A stretch of 64,000 nucleotides of DNA from JAIBJN01 sp963847985 (GTDB lineage Bacteria; Actinomycetota; Thermoleophilia; Gaiellales; Gaiellaceae), in contig CAWKBS010000007.1 of assembly GCA_963847985.1 (NCBI GenBank), positions 218,335 through 282,334 of the forward strand, written 5' to 3'. Within the stretch, counting starts at the first letter, position 1, and each line of letters starts with the position of its first letter. Shown piece by piece: positions 34,523-43,702 of this stretch. A program made the translations under genes and the position numbers. Below the pieces are notes generated by a model, which was given only the letters and a program-made list of their open reading frames with translations, was not told the DNA's origin and searched no databases.

Positions 34523-34536
34523 TTCACCCAGGTGAA
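34523..34536 (+). promoter_or_regulatory. Palindromic operator TTCACCCAGGTGAA (site 7)
   Basis: The palindrome has one central mismatch and lies 112 bp upstream of the antiporter start. A GGGCGATG half-site follows after 10 nt on the gene side, the same spacing and sequence as on the plus side of site 6. Confidence 0.62.
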
Positions 34537-34648
34537 TCCGATTCCGGGCGATGACGCGCGCGTTCGCGGGCAGTAAGGTCGCGACCTTGAACGTGAGCAT
34601 CCACGGGTCACGGCCGTCCGCCGAAAAGCCACCGAAGGAGACTGAGCG

Positions 34649-35932
34649 TTGAGCGGCTCGGGCCTGGTCACGATCGCGCTCCTCGTCCTCGCGTACGCAG
34701 CCGTTTCGCGACGGCTCTCGGGGTCGGCGATCACCGCCGCGATGGTGTTCGTCGCCGGCGGCATCCTGGCGAGCGACGAGGTCCTCGGCTGGCTCGATCC
34801 GACGATCGAGAGCGAATCCGTCCGCTGGGTCGCCGAGGCGACGCTGACGGTCGTCCTCTTCTCGGACGCGTCGCGGATCAACCTCGGAGTGTTGCGGCGC
34901 GAGTACGTGGTGCCGCTTCGCCTGCTCGCGATCGGGTTGCCGCTGACCATCGTGGCCGGCGCCCTCGCGGGCGTCGGCCTGCTCGGAGAGCTCGTGCTCA
35001 TCGAGGCAGTCCTGCTCGCAATCGTGCTTGCCCCGACCGACGCCGCGCTGGGGCAAGCGGTGGTCACCGATCCGCGAGTGCCTTCACGTGTGCGTCAGGG
35101 CCTGAACGTCGAGAGCGGGCTCAACGACGGCATCTGCGTGCCGCTCCTCCTGATCGCGATCGCGATTGCCGAAGCACAGGAGGGCGCGATCGGAAACGGC
35201 GCGGCGCTGGAGCTCGTGCTCGAGGAAATCGGCTACGGGTGCATCGGCGGCGTCGTCGCGGGGCTCGCAGCCGCACTCGTGATCAGGGTGGGCGTCCCGC
35301 GTCACCTCGTCGATTCGATCTGGCTCCAGGTCGTCCCGGTCGCCGGGGCCGCGCTCGCCTACGGGCTCGCCGTGTGGATGCACGGCAGCGGGTTCATCGC
35401 CGCCTTCGTCGGCGGCGCCGTCTTCGGCTGGTTGCGCCGCGAGGCCGGGGGCGAGGTGACGCTCTTCCTCGAAGAGACAGGCGGCTTGCTCGGTGCAGTC
35501 ACGTTCGTCCTCTTCGGCGCCGTCATGCTCGTGCCCGTTCTCGACGACCTCACCGCCCAGGTCATCCTGTATGCGCTTCTCAGCCTGACCCTCGTGCGCA
35601 TGGTCCCCGTAGCGCTGGCGATGCTCGGGTCCGGCGCCAGGCGACCGACGGTCGCGTTTCTCGGGTGGTTCGGGCCGCGGGGGCTGGCCTCGATCGTGTT
35701 CGCGGTGATCCTCGTCGAGGATGCCAACCTCGCCAACGAATCGCTCGTGCTCAACACCATCTTTCTCACGATCGGCCTCTCGGTCCTCCTGCACGGCCTG
35801 ACAGCAGCCCCCCTAGCCGGGCGCTACGCAGCCTGGTTCTCGGCCCACCCGCGCGAAGCGGTCCCACCGTTCGAGAGTGCGCCGGCTCCCGAACAGCGCC
35901 CACACCGATGGGCGGCCGGGCTGCGGGACTAG
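34649..35932 (+). CDS. Cation:proton antiporter (CPA1 / NhaP type)
   Basis: The 427-residue protein has about 12 membrane helices and the CPA1 ion-binding motifs LAPTDAALGQAV (Asp near residue 131) and ESGLNDGICVP (Asn-Asp near residue 158). CPA1 antiporters exchange Na+ or K+ for H+ and regulate cytoplasmic pH. The start is TTG with GAAGGAG eight bases upstream. It is the first gene behind palindrome site 7 and is followed by a PerM-type protein. Confidence 0.9.
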   Translation: MSGSGLVTIALLVLAYAAVSRRLSGSAITAAMVFVAGGILASDEVLGWLDPTIESESVRWVAEATLTVVLFSDASRINLGVLRREYVVPLRLLAIGLPLTIVAGALAGVGLLGELVLIEAVLLAIVLAPTDAALGQAVVTDPRVPSRVRQGLNVESGLNDGICVPLLLIAIAIAEAQEGAIGNGAALELVLEEIGYGCIGGVVAGLAAALVIRVGVPRHLVDSIWLQVVPVAGAALAYGLAVWMHGSGFIAAFVGGAVFGWLRREAGGEVTLFLEETGGLLGAVTFVLFGAVMLVPVLDDLTAQVILYALLSLTLVRMVPVALAMLGSGARRPTVAFLGWFGPRGLASIVFAVILVEDANLANESLVLNTIFLTIGLSVLLHGLTAAPLAGRYAAWFSAHPREAVPPFESAPAPEQRPHRWAAGLRD

Positions 35933-36187
35933 ATCGGGACGCCGGGAACGCCGCGACCGAAGCGACCTCTTGACGATGCGGGCAGAGCACGGGCGCGTTC
36001 AAGGCGACCGTGGCCTGACCGGATTCCGGACCGGATCGAGGGGCGCGGCTTTGTGCCGGGTCCCTCGGTTCGCGCTCGACCTGTCGTCCACAAATCACCT
36101 GGTCTGGATGATGCTGGGAGCCCGCACAACAGGCACCTTCGTTCTCGTGCCGCATCTATCGGTCACCTCTCCGGTGGAGCTCTCTGG
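35933..36187 (+). other. Intergenic region between antiporter and PerM gene
   Basis: No gene, palindrome or clear terminator is visible in these 255 bases. The PerM gene may be read through from the antiporter promoter or have its own promoter here. Confidence 0.3.
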
Positions 36188-37255
36188 ATGACCGGCTCGG
36201 TTCCGAAGATCGGTGTCTGGGCCTGGAGCTTCGTCGGGTTCGTGGTCGCGACGCTCATCGTGGTCACCGCGTTGGCCGCGGTGAGCGAGATCGTGCTCCC
36301 GCTGATCTTCGCGGCCGTTCTGGCCGTCGTCTTCAAGCCGTTCGTCGGGAAGCTCGAACGCCGAGGGCTCAAGCCCACCCTCGCCGCCGGCCTGGTCGTC
36401 CTGGGTCTGATCGCCTTGATGTCCATCGTGCTTGTCGCAACCGTGCGGGGCGTGGTTCAGCAGAGGGACGAGATCGGCGCCTCGGTCGATGCGGCGCTGG
36501 ACAACGCGAGCGCTGACCTCGACGTCGATCAGGCTGCGCTGGACGACGCCCGGGCGGCGGCCGAAGCGACCTCGCCGGCGGTCGGCGAGGGGTTCATCAC
36601 CAAGATCGTTTCCGGCCTCGAGGCGATGGTGGGCCTGGCCGGAGGCCTGATCCTCGGCGCGCTGATCATGTACTACCTCCTCAAGGACGGCACCAGCCTC
36701 CGGCGCTCCGTCGTCGCGCAGGTCTCCCCTTCGATCCGGGACGACGTCGACAGCTTCATCAGCGACGCGTGCCGGATCCTCCGCGACTACGGGCGGGGCC
36801 GCACGGTCATGTCCGCGATCGTCGCGGCGGTCGTCGGCCTCGCCAGCCTCCTGCTCGGCCTCCCGCTCGTGTTCACGATCGTCGTCGCGAACTTCATCGG
36901 CGGCTACATCCCCTACATCGGCGCCTTCCTCGGCGGCGGGCTGGCGGTTTTCGTTGCCTTGGGCGACGGCGGGCTCGGCGTGGCGGCCGTCATGCTCATC
37001 GTGGTTCTCGCCGCGAACCTGTTGCTGGAGAACTTCGTCGAGCCCCGGGTGATGGGCCGCACCCTCGACATCCACCCGCTGGTCGTGCTCGTCGTCACGG
37101 CGCTCGGAGGCTTCCTCGCCGGCATCGTCGGGCTCATCCTGGCGGTGCCGTTCACCGTGATCGCGGCCAACGCCGTCGGCCGGCTTCGGTCGAGAGGCTT
37201 CTTCAAGGTCGTGGCCGACCGAGCTGAGCCGAAAGTGCGAGGGATGCTCGAGTGA
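36188..37255 (+). CDS. AI-2E / PerM family membrane protein 1
   Basis: The 355-residue protein has the AI-2E transporter family layout: paired N-terminal helices (PLIFAAVLAVVFKPF), a periplasmic helical segment, then GGYIPYIGAFLGGG and NFVEPRVMGRTLDIHPLVVL near the C-terminus, a diagnostic block. Some relatives export autoinducer-2, others act as Na+/H+ antiporters or have unknown roles, so the family name should not be read as function. The ATG at 36188 directly precedes the first helix. A second family member is at 43703. Confidence 0.87.
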   Translation: MTGSVPKIGVWAWSFVGFVVATLIVVTALAAVSEIVLPLIFAAVLAVVFKPFVGKLERRGLKPTLAAGLVVLGLIALMSIVLVATVRGVVQQRDEIGASVDAALDNASADLDVDQAALDDARAAAEATSPAVGEGFITKIVSGLEAMVGLAGGLILGALIMYYLLKDGTSLRRSVVAQVSPSIRDDVDSFISDACRILRDYGRGRTVMSAIVAAVVGLASLLLGLPLVFTIVVANFIGGYIPYIGAFLGGGLAVFVALGDGGLGVAAVMLIVVLAANLLLENFVEPRVMGRTLDIHPLVVLVVTALGGFLAGIVGLILAVPFTVIAANAVGRLRSRGFFKVVADRAEPKVRGMLE

Positions 37256-37325
37256 CGTGCCCTGACGGAGGAAAGGAGAGATTCCCGTCGACCAAGACAC
37301 CCCGGCATGAGGAAGGAGAAGCGCG

Positions 37326-37841
37326 ATGGCACTGCTCCGTAATCGACGTAGCTCTGGAGGAACCCAGTACCAAATGCGGGAGAAGATGTTCGCGATCGGC
37401 GACGACTTCTGGGTTGAGACCGGAGACGGCGAGCGAGCGTTCAAGGTGAATGGCAAGGCGCTGCGAGTCCGCGAAACACTGGTTCTCGAGAGCCCCGCTG
37501 GAGAAGAGCTGTACACGATCCAGGAGAAGAAGGTCCGCGTACGGGACACGATGGAGGTCGAGCGCGCGGGGAAGACGGTTGCGACGATCAAGAAGGCACT
37601 CATCAGCCCTCTTCGCGACCGCTACTCGGTCGAAGTCGAGGGCGACAAGGACCTTGAGGCCAAGGGCAACATCGTCGACCACGAGTACACGATCGAGCAG
37701 GACGGCGAGAAGGCGGCCGAGGTCTCGAAACGCTGGTTCCGGGTCCGCGACACATATGGCATCGAGGTCGCGCCCGGGCAGAACGACGCGCTGATTGTCG
37801 CCGTCGCGGTGTGTATCGATCAGATGGGGCGCGGCGACTAA
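37326..37841 (+). CDS. LURP-one-related / scramblase-like protein
   Basis: The 171-residue protein is built of repeated beta strands with charged turns (REKMFAIGDDFWVETGDG, AFKVNGKALRVRETLVL, YTIQEKKVRVRDTMEV), the pattern of the LURP-one/tubby-like beta-barrel fold (DUF567). Bacterial members are common in actinobacteria and may bind phospholipids; the function is unknown. The ATG is preceded by GGAAGGAG. It follows the PerM gene by 70 bases. Confidence 0.85.
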   Translation: MALLRNRRSSGGTQYQMREKMFAIGDDFWVETGDGERAFKVNGKALRVRETLVLESPAGEELYTIQEKKVRVRDTMEVERAGKTVATIKKALISPLRDRYSVEVEGDKDLEAKGNIVDHEYTIEQDGEKAAEVSKRWFRVRDTYGIEVAPGQNDALIVAVAVCIDQMGRGD

Positions 37842-38073
37842 GCGTCTGGCCCGCCTGCTGGAAGCCGCACCGGCAAGCGGGGTCACGGTCACGGCGGGGC
37901 GTGATCCGCAGCGACGCTTGGCGTTTGGCTCGTCTGGTGATCGGCGAAATCATCCGAACGGCCTGTCCTAGGTTGGTTCGCCGGCCCCAGCTTGTGACAA
38001 CGACGCTCGGGGTTTCGGTCGTGAACGCGATCCAAGCGCTCGACTGCGTGGGAAGGTGCGACGCCGGCGGAAG

Positions 38074-38532
38074 CTACGAAGGGCCGCTCTCGCGCGTCTC
38101 GATTCGCTCGAGCCGCGCGTTGATCTGACGGAGCTGCTCGGCAAGCGAGGTCTCGTGGTCCGAGTCGGCCGGCTCGAGGCGCGCGCGCGACACGAACGTG
38201 CTCGTGATCGCGGCGGTGATGACCGTCAGGAAGCCGATGCCGACCAGCATGACGAACGTGGCGAGGAGCCGTCCGCCGTAGGTCGTCGGAACGTTGTCGC
38301 CGTACCCGACCGTCGTGGTCGTCTGGACGGCCCACCAGAGCCCGGATCCGATCGTCGGGTAGTTCTCGCGGTCGAGAACCGTCATCAGGATCCCGGAGGC
38401 GGCGCTGATCGCGATCGTCGCGGAGGCGATCACGACGGCGGCCCCCCGCGGCGTCACGGCGCGGGCCACCCAACGCTCGAGCCACCGCTCGAGCCTCGTC
38501 TCGTCCTGCGTGTCGGTCGGGTCCTCGTTCAT
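38074..38532 (-). CDS. Two-helix potassium channel protein
   Basis: The 152-residue protein has two membrane helices (about residues 33-55 and 90-112) flanking a pore loop with the selectivity filter TTTTVGYGD. That is the minimal KcsA-like K+ channel fold. The C-terminal segment AEQLRQINARLERIE is a likely coiled coil that could assemble the tetramer. It lies 19 bases after the YihY gene and is last in a minus-strand unit. Confidence 0.9.
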   Translation of the reverse strand: MNEDPTDTQDETRLERWLERWVARAVTPRGAAVVIASATIAISAASGILMTVLDRENYPTIGSGLWWAVQTTTTVGYGDNVPTTYGGRLLATFVMLVGIGFLTVITAAITSTFVSRARLEPADSDHETSLAEQLRQINARLERIETRESGPS

Positions 38533-38551
38533 CGTCCTCAGTCCTCCGATT

Positions 38552-39493
38552 TCATGCGGGTGAAGCCCCCGGCGAGCCCGTTGCCTCCTCATCCGCGGCC
38601 TTCTCGCCCTTCGCGCGGAGCTCTTCGTAGAGCGAGTGGTTGAGAATGGGTGAGCCGACGATGAGGATCCCGAGGAGGTAGATGAAGAAGATGAGCGTCG
38701 CCGTGGCGCCGAGACTGCCGTACATCGACGTCGACTTCTCGAGCTCGTCCACGAGGAAGGCGTCGACCAGTCCGCTGAGCAGTGGGACGCCGATCCCGAT
38801 GAGGAGTGCGCCGGGCAGCAGCGCCCGCCAGGGAGCGTCCCTGTGCGGAAGGTGAAGTGAGACCCAGAGCCAGAGCCCGGTGAGCGGTGCGATGGCGACC
38901 GTGGCCGCCAGGAGGCCGTGCCACGCCACGTCGGCGAACCACGAGCTGAGCGCGACGGTGACGATGGCCGCACACAGCATGCCCGTGAACACGAGTGACC
39001 CCACCGGCTTGGTCTTCGGAGGAGGCTCGTCCCAGACAAGCCCATGAACGAGCTGTACTGCCTTCGCGCCTGTCAAACCAGCCCAGAGGAGAAGCGGCAC
39101 GCCGACCGCGAGGAGCCACCACGAGTTGGAGTCAGCGGAACGGGAGGCATCGCCGATCGCGTTGGAGATCGCCGCCGGGACGCCGCCGCCCTCGACCGCG
39201 TCCTCGGTGTCCTTCGCGTTGGCGAGGCCGAGAGCGCCTCCGACGATCAAGCCGAACGGCAGCAGCCACAGGAAGAGCTTGTACGCCACTCCGCCGGCGA
39301 GAACGCTCCCCGCGACGCGCCGGTCCCGTTCCACCGCCCGGATCGGAACCGCGACGGCGACGTGTCGTTCACTTGCTCCCTGAACGCTCTCCTTCGCGGC
39401 GCCGAGCTTGGCGCGTGCTCGCTCGCTGCGGCCGGCCTCGGCTGCCTCGCCGTCGTCCGCCGGTTCGGGTCGTCGATCCTCGACGTCGCTCAT
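38552..39493 (-). CDS. YihY/BrkB family membrane protein
   Basis: The 313-residue protein has a charged N-terminal tail and about six membrane helices, with the YihY/BrkB-typical pattern AGGVAYKLFLWLLPFGL near the first helix and a late YGSLGATATLIFFIYL block. The family was once annotated as RNase BN and is now regarded as a membrane protein of uncertain, possibly transport, role. The ATG at 39493 has GGAGG eight bases upstream. It sits between a small membrane gene (22-base gap) and the K+ channel gene. Confidence 0.86.
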   Translation of the reverse strand: MSDVEDRRPEPADDGEAAEAGRSERARAKLGAAKESVQGASERHVAVAVPIRAVERDRRVAGSVLAGGVAYKLFLWLLPFGLIVGGALGLANAKDTEDAVEGGGVPAAISNAIGDASRSADSNSWWLLAVGVPLLLWAGLTGAKAVQLVHGLVWDEPPPKTKPVGSLVFTGMLCAAIVTVALSSWFADVAWHGLLAATVAIAPLTGLWLWVSLHLPHRDAPWRALLPGALLIGIGVPLLSGLVDAFLVDELEKSTSMYGSLGATATLIFFIYLLGILIVGSPILNHSLYEELRAKGEKAADEEATGSPGASPA

Positions 39494-39515
39494 CGTCTCG
39501 CCCTCCAGGCTCCCG

Positions 39516-39698
39516 TCAGGCCGCGGCGTAGCTTCGATCCGCGACCAGGTAGGCAACGAGCAGCGCCAGCGGGAAGAAGACCAGGCTGAAGAGGAAGAAG
39601 AGGAAGAAGCTGTGCCCCTTCCGGGCTGCAACGCGGGCCGGCCAGAACGCGATAGCTATCCAGATCACCACGAACAGGATGGTCCAGAGCCAGTACAT
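39516..39698 (-). CDS. Small two-helix membrane protein (60 aa)
   Basis: The 60-residue protein has two helices (about residues 2-18 and 30-53) joined by a basic loop ARVAARKGHSF. A strong AAGGAGG precedes the ATG. Its length and topology parallel the protein at 26689-26862. It lies 22 bases before the YihY gene. Function unknown. Confidence 0.7.
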   Translation of the reverse strand: MYWLWTILFVVIWIAIAFWPARVAARKGHSFFLFFLFSLVFFPLALLVAYLVADRSYAAA

Positions 39699-39736
39699 CT
39701 ATGCCTCCTTCGATCTGGTGCGTCTCGGTGGGTCGG

Positions 39737-40228
39737 TCACGGGCACTGCAGTGCATCCGTCAGCTGATCGACGCCCTCGACCGCCTCACCTGCGGCGTCC
39801 TGGGCGTCCTCACCGCCGGAGCTGGCGAATGACTCCAGGGTGGACGCGAGGTCCTCGGCGGCGGAAGCCGCCTCCTCGGCCCCGGCCTGGGTCAGCGACT
39901 CAGCACTAGTTGCGAGAGCTGCCGCCGTGGATCCGATGGCTGCCAGAGCTTCCTGGCCGGCCTCGGTCCCGCCGGTGGAGATCTCCGTGAGGTCTGCCGA
40001 GAGGTTCGCGAGCTCGGGACATAGCTGCGCCTGGGCATCCTGAAGGTTCTCGATCCCCTCGCCGAGCGTGCGTGTTCCAGTGTCGGTGCTGTCGGTGGCG
40101 CCGGTCGCGGCCTCGGTCGTTGCGCTGCCTTCGTCGTCGGAGGCGCAGCCGAAGGCTGTGACCATGACCACGAGGGCAGCAACGAGGGCAGCTCCAAAGC
40201 GTCGGGTCATGATGCGATTCGAGCTCAC
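39737..40228 (-). CDS. Small Ala-rich lipoprotein, copy 2
   Basis: The 163-residue protein is a paralogue of the lipoprotein at 11328-11816, sharing the MSSNRI start, the signal peptide with lipobox AFGC, the LCPEL block and the QCP end. It should be a lipid-anchored surface protein. The GTG start has AAGGAGG upstream. Unlike copy 1 it has no TTCACCC palindrome in front, so the two copies may be regulated differently. It is flanked by a CMD-like gene and a small membrane gene. Confidence 0.8.
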   Translation of the reverse strand: MSSNRIMTRRFGAALVAALVVMVTAFGCASDDEGSATTEAATGATDSTDTGTRTLGEGIENLQDAQAQLCPELANLSADLTEISTGGTEAGQEALAAIGSTAAALATSAESLTQAGAEEAASAAEDLASTLESFASSGGEDAQDAAGEAVEGVDQLTDALQCP

Positions 40229-40309
40229 TGTCGCCTCCTTGGATTGGTGCGAGGGCCGTGCGAGCCGCGCGGCCCGAAGGACGGCGGCTCGCCGGCGCCA
40301 CGCTCGGTT

Positions 40310-40663
40310 TTACTGGTCGTTCAGGTCGGCCTCGTCCAGGTCGGCTTCGGCCTCGAGCTCGGCGACCTCGATCTCGACCGCGATCGCCTTGACGATGTTG
40401 CCCGTCGCGGACGCGATCCGGGCCGTGCCGACGATCGGGGCGATCGCGGCAAAGACGCCGCGAACCTGATCGGAGTCGATTCCGGCCGCGCCTGCCGCTC
40501 GCAGGTTCAGCGCATACGAGATCGGCGGGGCATCGACCGCGGCGAGCGCGGCGATGCGAACGAGCATGAGCGTCTCCGGGTCGAGACCCGAAGCCTCGAT
40601 CGAGTCCGCGGTCATGCTTGCGAGCAGGTCGAGAACCGGGGTGTCGGTGGTCGAGTCGGCCAT
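40310..40663 (-). CDS. Carboxymuconolactone decarboxylase-like protein 2
   Basis: The 117-residue protein is close to the CMD-like protein at 20317-20655 (LASMTADSIEAS, LMLVRIAALAAVDAPPISYALNL, IAPIVGTARIAS) and has an acidic C-terminal tail. It lacks the AhpD-type CxxC cysteines. The ATG at 40663 has AAAGGAG six bases upstream. It appears to start the minus-strand unit CMD, lipoprotein, small membrane protein, YihY, K+ channel. Confidence 0.72.
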   Translation of the reverse strand: MADSTTDTPVLDLLASMTADSIEASGLDPETLMLVRIAALAAVDAPPISYALNLRAAGAAGIDSDQVRGVFAAIAPIVGTARIASATGNIVKAIAVEIEVAELEAEADLDEADLNDQ

Positions 40664-40889
40664 GGTGCTCTCCTTTCGTTGGACGTTCGTGCCAGAACGG
40701 GGGTCGGTCGCGGAGTTGCCTACCTTACGGGCTCGATCTCGCTCGGGCGCCAGGTCTTGTCGAAGAAGGCTGGAGCGGGCTGTCTTCATTGCGTTTGCGC
40801 GCGCGACATCCGAGCCGAACGTCGCGTCTACGTGTCGCTGCGGTGCCGAGTATGGGGGTCGGCGGGCCCGTCTTCGTCATACCGATCGC

Positions 40890-43249
40890 ATGAAAATGGC
40901 GCCTGGGCGCAGCACTAGGGGGCAGGCCTGCTATCGGTTGTCTCCCCCAGCGCCATGCCCTAGCATCGCCCTGCGATTGTCAGCCACGGAAGTTCCTTTC
41001 GACCTCGCGGAGGTCAAGCTCGCTCCACCGGCTCCCCGGCCCGGCACCGTGGCGAAGGAAGCGGTGATCGAACAGCTCAGCGCAGGGGATCCGCCCCTGG
41101 CGACCGTGGTCGCGCCCGCCGGATACGGAAAGACCACGCTTCTCGCCCGGTGGGCCGAGACTGATCCGCGCCCGTTCGCGTGGATTGCTCTCGACGGGCG
41201 AGACGACGACCCCGTCGTGCTCTTGCGTTACATCGCGGCTGCGATTCACCGAGTCGAGCCGGTCCGTCCCGAGGTGTTCGATGCGTTGTCCGGCCCCGGC
41301 GCATCCGCCTGGGCAACGCGTGTGTCGCATGTCGGGAGCGCACTAGCTGCACGCGAGGATCCGCTCGTACTCGCGTTCGACGACGTGCACGCGGTTTCCA
41401 ATCCGTCTTGTTTGGATGCGCTCGCGGAGCTCTCCCGGTACGTCCCAGCGGGCTCGCAGATTGCGATCACGAGCCGGCACGAGCCGCCCCTGCCCCTCGG
41501 CCGCTGGCGAGCGCAGGGCTCGGTGACCGAGATCGGCCTGGCAGACCTCCGGCTGGACGAGCAGGAAGCGCGGATGCTCCTCGAGGCCGCGGGCGTCGAG
41601 CTCGACGACGGCGAGCTCTCCGAGCTGACCGAGCACACGGAGGGCTGGCCGGCCGGCCTGTACCTGGCAGCGCTGTCGATGCAGGCAGGGGCGGCGGCCA
41701 CGGTGCGCGCCGACGGGTTTACCGGCGGCGACCGCTTCGTGTCCCAATACTTCCACGACGAGCTTCTGTCCCGGCTGCCGCAAGCCGAGGTGAAGTTCCT
41801 CAAGCACACGTCCATCCTGGAGCGCATGTCCGGCGCACTCTGCGACGCCGTGCTCGGGACGACGGGGTCAGCGGGGATTCTCGAGACGCTCGCAAAGGGA
41901 AACGGCTTTGTCGTGCCTCTCGACCGGCATGGCGAGTGGTACCGCTACCACCACCTCTTCGGCGAGCTCCTGAGGAACGACCTCGACAGGACCGAGCCGG
42001 CGGTGGCGCCCGAGCTCAACGCCCGCGCGATGGCTTGGTGCGTCGCCAACGAACTGCCCGAGGAGGCGATCGGCTACGGGCACGCGGCGGGCGAGGCGGA
42101 CGCCGTGGTCGGTTTGATCGACGCTCTTAGCCCGCCGCTCTACTACGACGGCCGCCTGCAGACGTTGGAGGAGTGGCTCGGGTGGTTCAGTGACGACCAG
42201 CTCGTGCACTACCCCACGCTTGCCGTCTTTGGAGCTTGGTGGCGTGCGCTGACGGGGCGAGCCGAGGAGGCTGAACGCTGGCTCGCACTCGCCGACGGGG
42301 CCGCCTCGAACATCCCGTTCTCGGACGGCAGCACCACGATCGAGCCGTGGGTTGCCACCCTTCGCGCGCACATGATGCCGAACGGTGTAGAGCAGGCGCT
42401 CGCCGACGCCGATCGAGCCCTGGATCAACTCGCGCCCGAAAGCTTTTGGATCCCTACAGCACTCCTCGCCCGAGGAGTCTCGCACGCTCTGCTCGGCACG
42501 ACCGACCGCGCAGTGGCGGACCTCTCTGCGACGATCGAGCGGGGGTTGGCCACGGGCAGCGTCGAAGAGGTCTATTTGGCGCACGCGCAACTCGCGCTCC
42601 TCGCGGCCAAGGAAGGGGCCTGGGGCGAAGCAGGGCAACGCACACAGGCAGCAGAGGCCGTCGTCGAAGAGTCGGGCCTCGGCGACTACTCGACGAGCGC
42701 GGTCGTACACGTCGCGACGGCGCGTGTCGCGCTCCACGAGGCACGCCCCGAGGACGTTCGCGCGGCGCTGGCACGTACTCACCGCATGCGGCCAATGCTC
42801 AACCACAGCATTCCCTGGGAAACCGTCGGCGTCGGGATCGAGCTCACGCGCATTCATCTCGCACTCGGCGAGGTAGCCGCCGCCCGCACGACGTTCTTGG
42901 AGAAACCGAGGACGTGCTCGAGCTCTGCCCCGAGATGGGCTCGCTCGTCGAAGACGCGCAAGAGCTTCGCGACCGTCTCGCGGCGACCTCGGGGTCGGCC
43001 GGTGCCTGGGCGATGAGCCTCACGGGCGCCGAGCTTCGGCTACTTCCCTATCTCTCCACCCACCTCACGGTTCCAGAGATCGCAACCAGACTGTTCATCT
43101 CACGCAACACCGTCAAGACCGAGGCGGTCTCGATCTACCGCAAGCTGAACGCATCATCGCGTAGCGAGGCAATCGAACGCGCCGTCGAAGTCGGCCTTCT
43201 CGAAAGCCCGTTCTACTCCGCGCCGACAAATCTCACCCAGGAAGGATGA
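40890..43249 (+). CDS. Large MalT/LuxR-type ATPase transcription regulator 2, frameshifted
   Basis: This STAND-type regulator has Walker A APAGYGKTT, Walker B LVLAFDDVHAV, an EGWPAGLYLAALS block, a long TPR-like helical region and a C-terminal LuxR-type helix-turn-helix (LTGAELRLLPYLSTHL, then ATRLFISRNTVKTEAVSIYRK). A one-base deletion at about 42906 separates the helical region (ending TTFLEK) from the rest (TEDVLELCPEMGSLVEDAQ); restoring it gives about 786 residues, and the span is one short of a multiple of three. The start is uncertain: ATG at 40890 or a TTG at 40977 that would give the usual short N-terminus. It is a paralogue of the regulator at 24338. CMD-like and PerM genes follow on the same strand. 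Confidence 0.8.
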
Positions 43250-43285
43250 CGCGCACGGAGGCCGTCGCATGTCCCATATGACGCG

Positions 43286-43624
43286 GTGGAATACAAGGAG
43301 CACCTCCGTCGGCTCGCGGTGCACGACGACGCACTCGTCGACTCGCTGACGGCCCAGAGCGCGCCGACCAACTCAGCTCTGGACGAGAGAACGCTGGCGC
43401 TCGTGCGCCTCGCCGCAACCGTCTCAGTCGATGCGGCGACCGCCTCGGTCCAGCACGCCGTCGCGCTCGCCCTCGCAGCCGGCGCGACGAAGGAGGAGAT
43501 CGTCGCCACCCTCGAGGCGGTGACGCCGGTGACGGGCACATCGCGAGTCGTCGCGTCGGCCCCGAAGATCGCGCTCGCGCTCGGTTATGACGTCGAGGAA
43601 GCGCTCGAGGAGCTCGATCCGTGA
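43286..43624 (+). CDS. Carboxymuconolactone decarboxylase-like protein 3
   Basis: The 112-residue protein is a third CMD-fold member, with LDERTLALVRLAATVSVDAATASVQHAV and a KEEIVATLEAVTPVTGTSRVV block. A His is retained (QHAV) but there is no cysteine, so the classical redox site is absent. The start is GTG without a strong ribosome site. It follows the second LuxR regulator by 36 bases and precedes a PerM gene by 78, so the three may be co-transcribed. Confidence 0.72.
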   Translation: MEYKEHLRRLAVHDDALVDSLTAQSAPTNSALDERTLALVRLAATVSVDAATASVQHAVALALAAGATKEEIVATLEAVTPVTGTSRVVASAPKIALALGYDVEEALEELDP

Positions 43625-43702
43625 CGAGCCTCGAGGTTCACACCATCCGCCTCGGAGCGAATAGTTCCCGGAATGCCCCCGACCCCGGAGGGGAGTCTCG
43701 AA

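Noticed and set aside
11898..34536. The TTCACCC palindrome as a Streptomyces-type PHO box
   Set aside because: PHO boxes are direct repeats of GTTCACC-like units at 11-bp period. Here the core is an inverted repeat and the extra half-site is 17 bp away in direct orientation.
11898..34536. GGGTGA half-site as the -10 element of a SigB/SigF-type promoter
   Set aside because: The -10 expected is GGGTAT-like with a GTTT-like -35 at 14-17 bp; neither the third and fourth bases nor the spacing fits. Mapping of transcription starts would settle it.
38551..38564. TTCACCCGCATGAA at the end of the YihY gene as an eighth palindrome
   Set aside because: It has two mismatches, lacks the gene-side half-site at 10-11 nt and lies only 19 bases from the next start codon. 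Probably coincidence.
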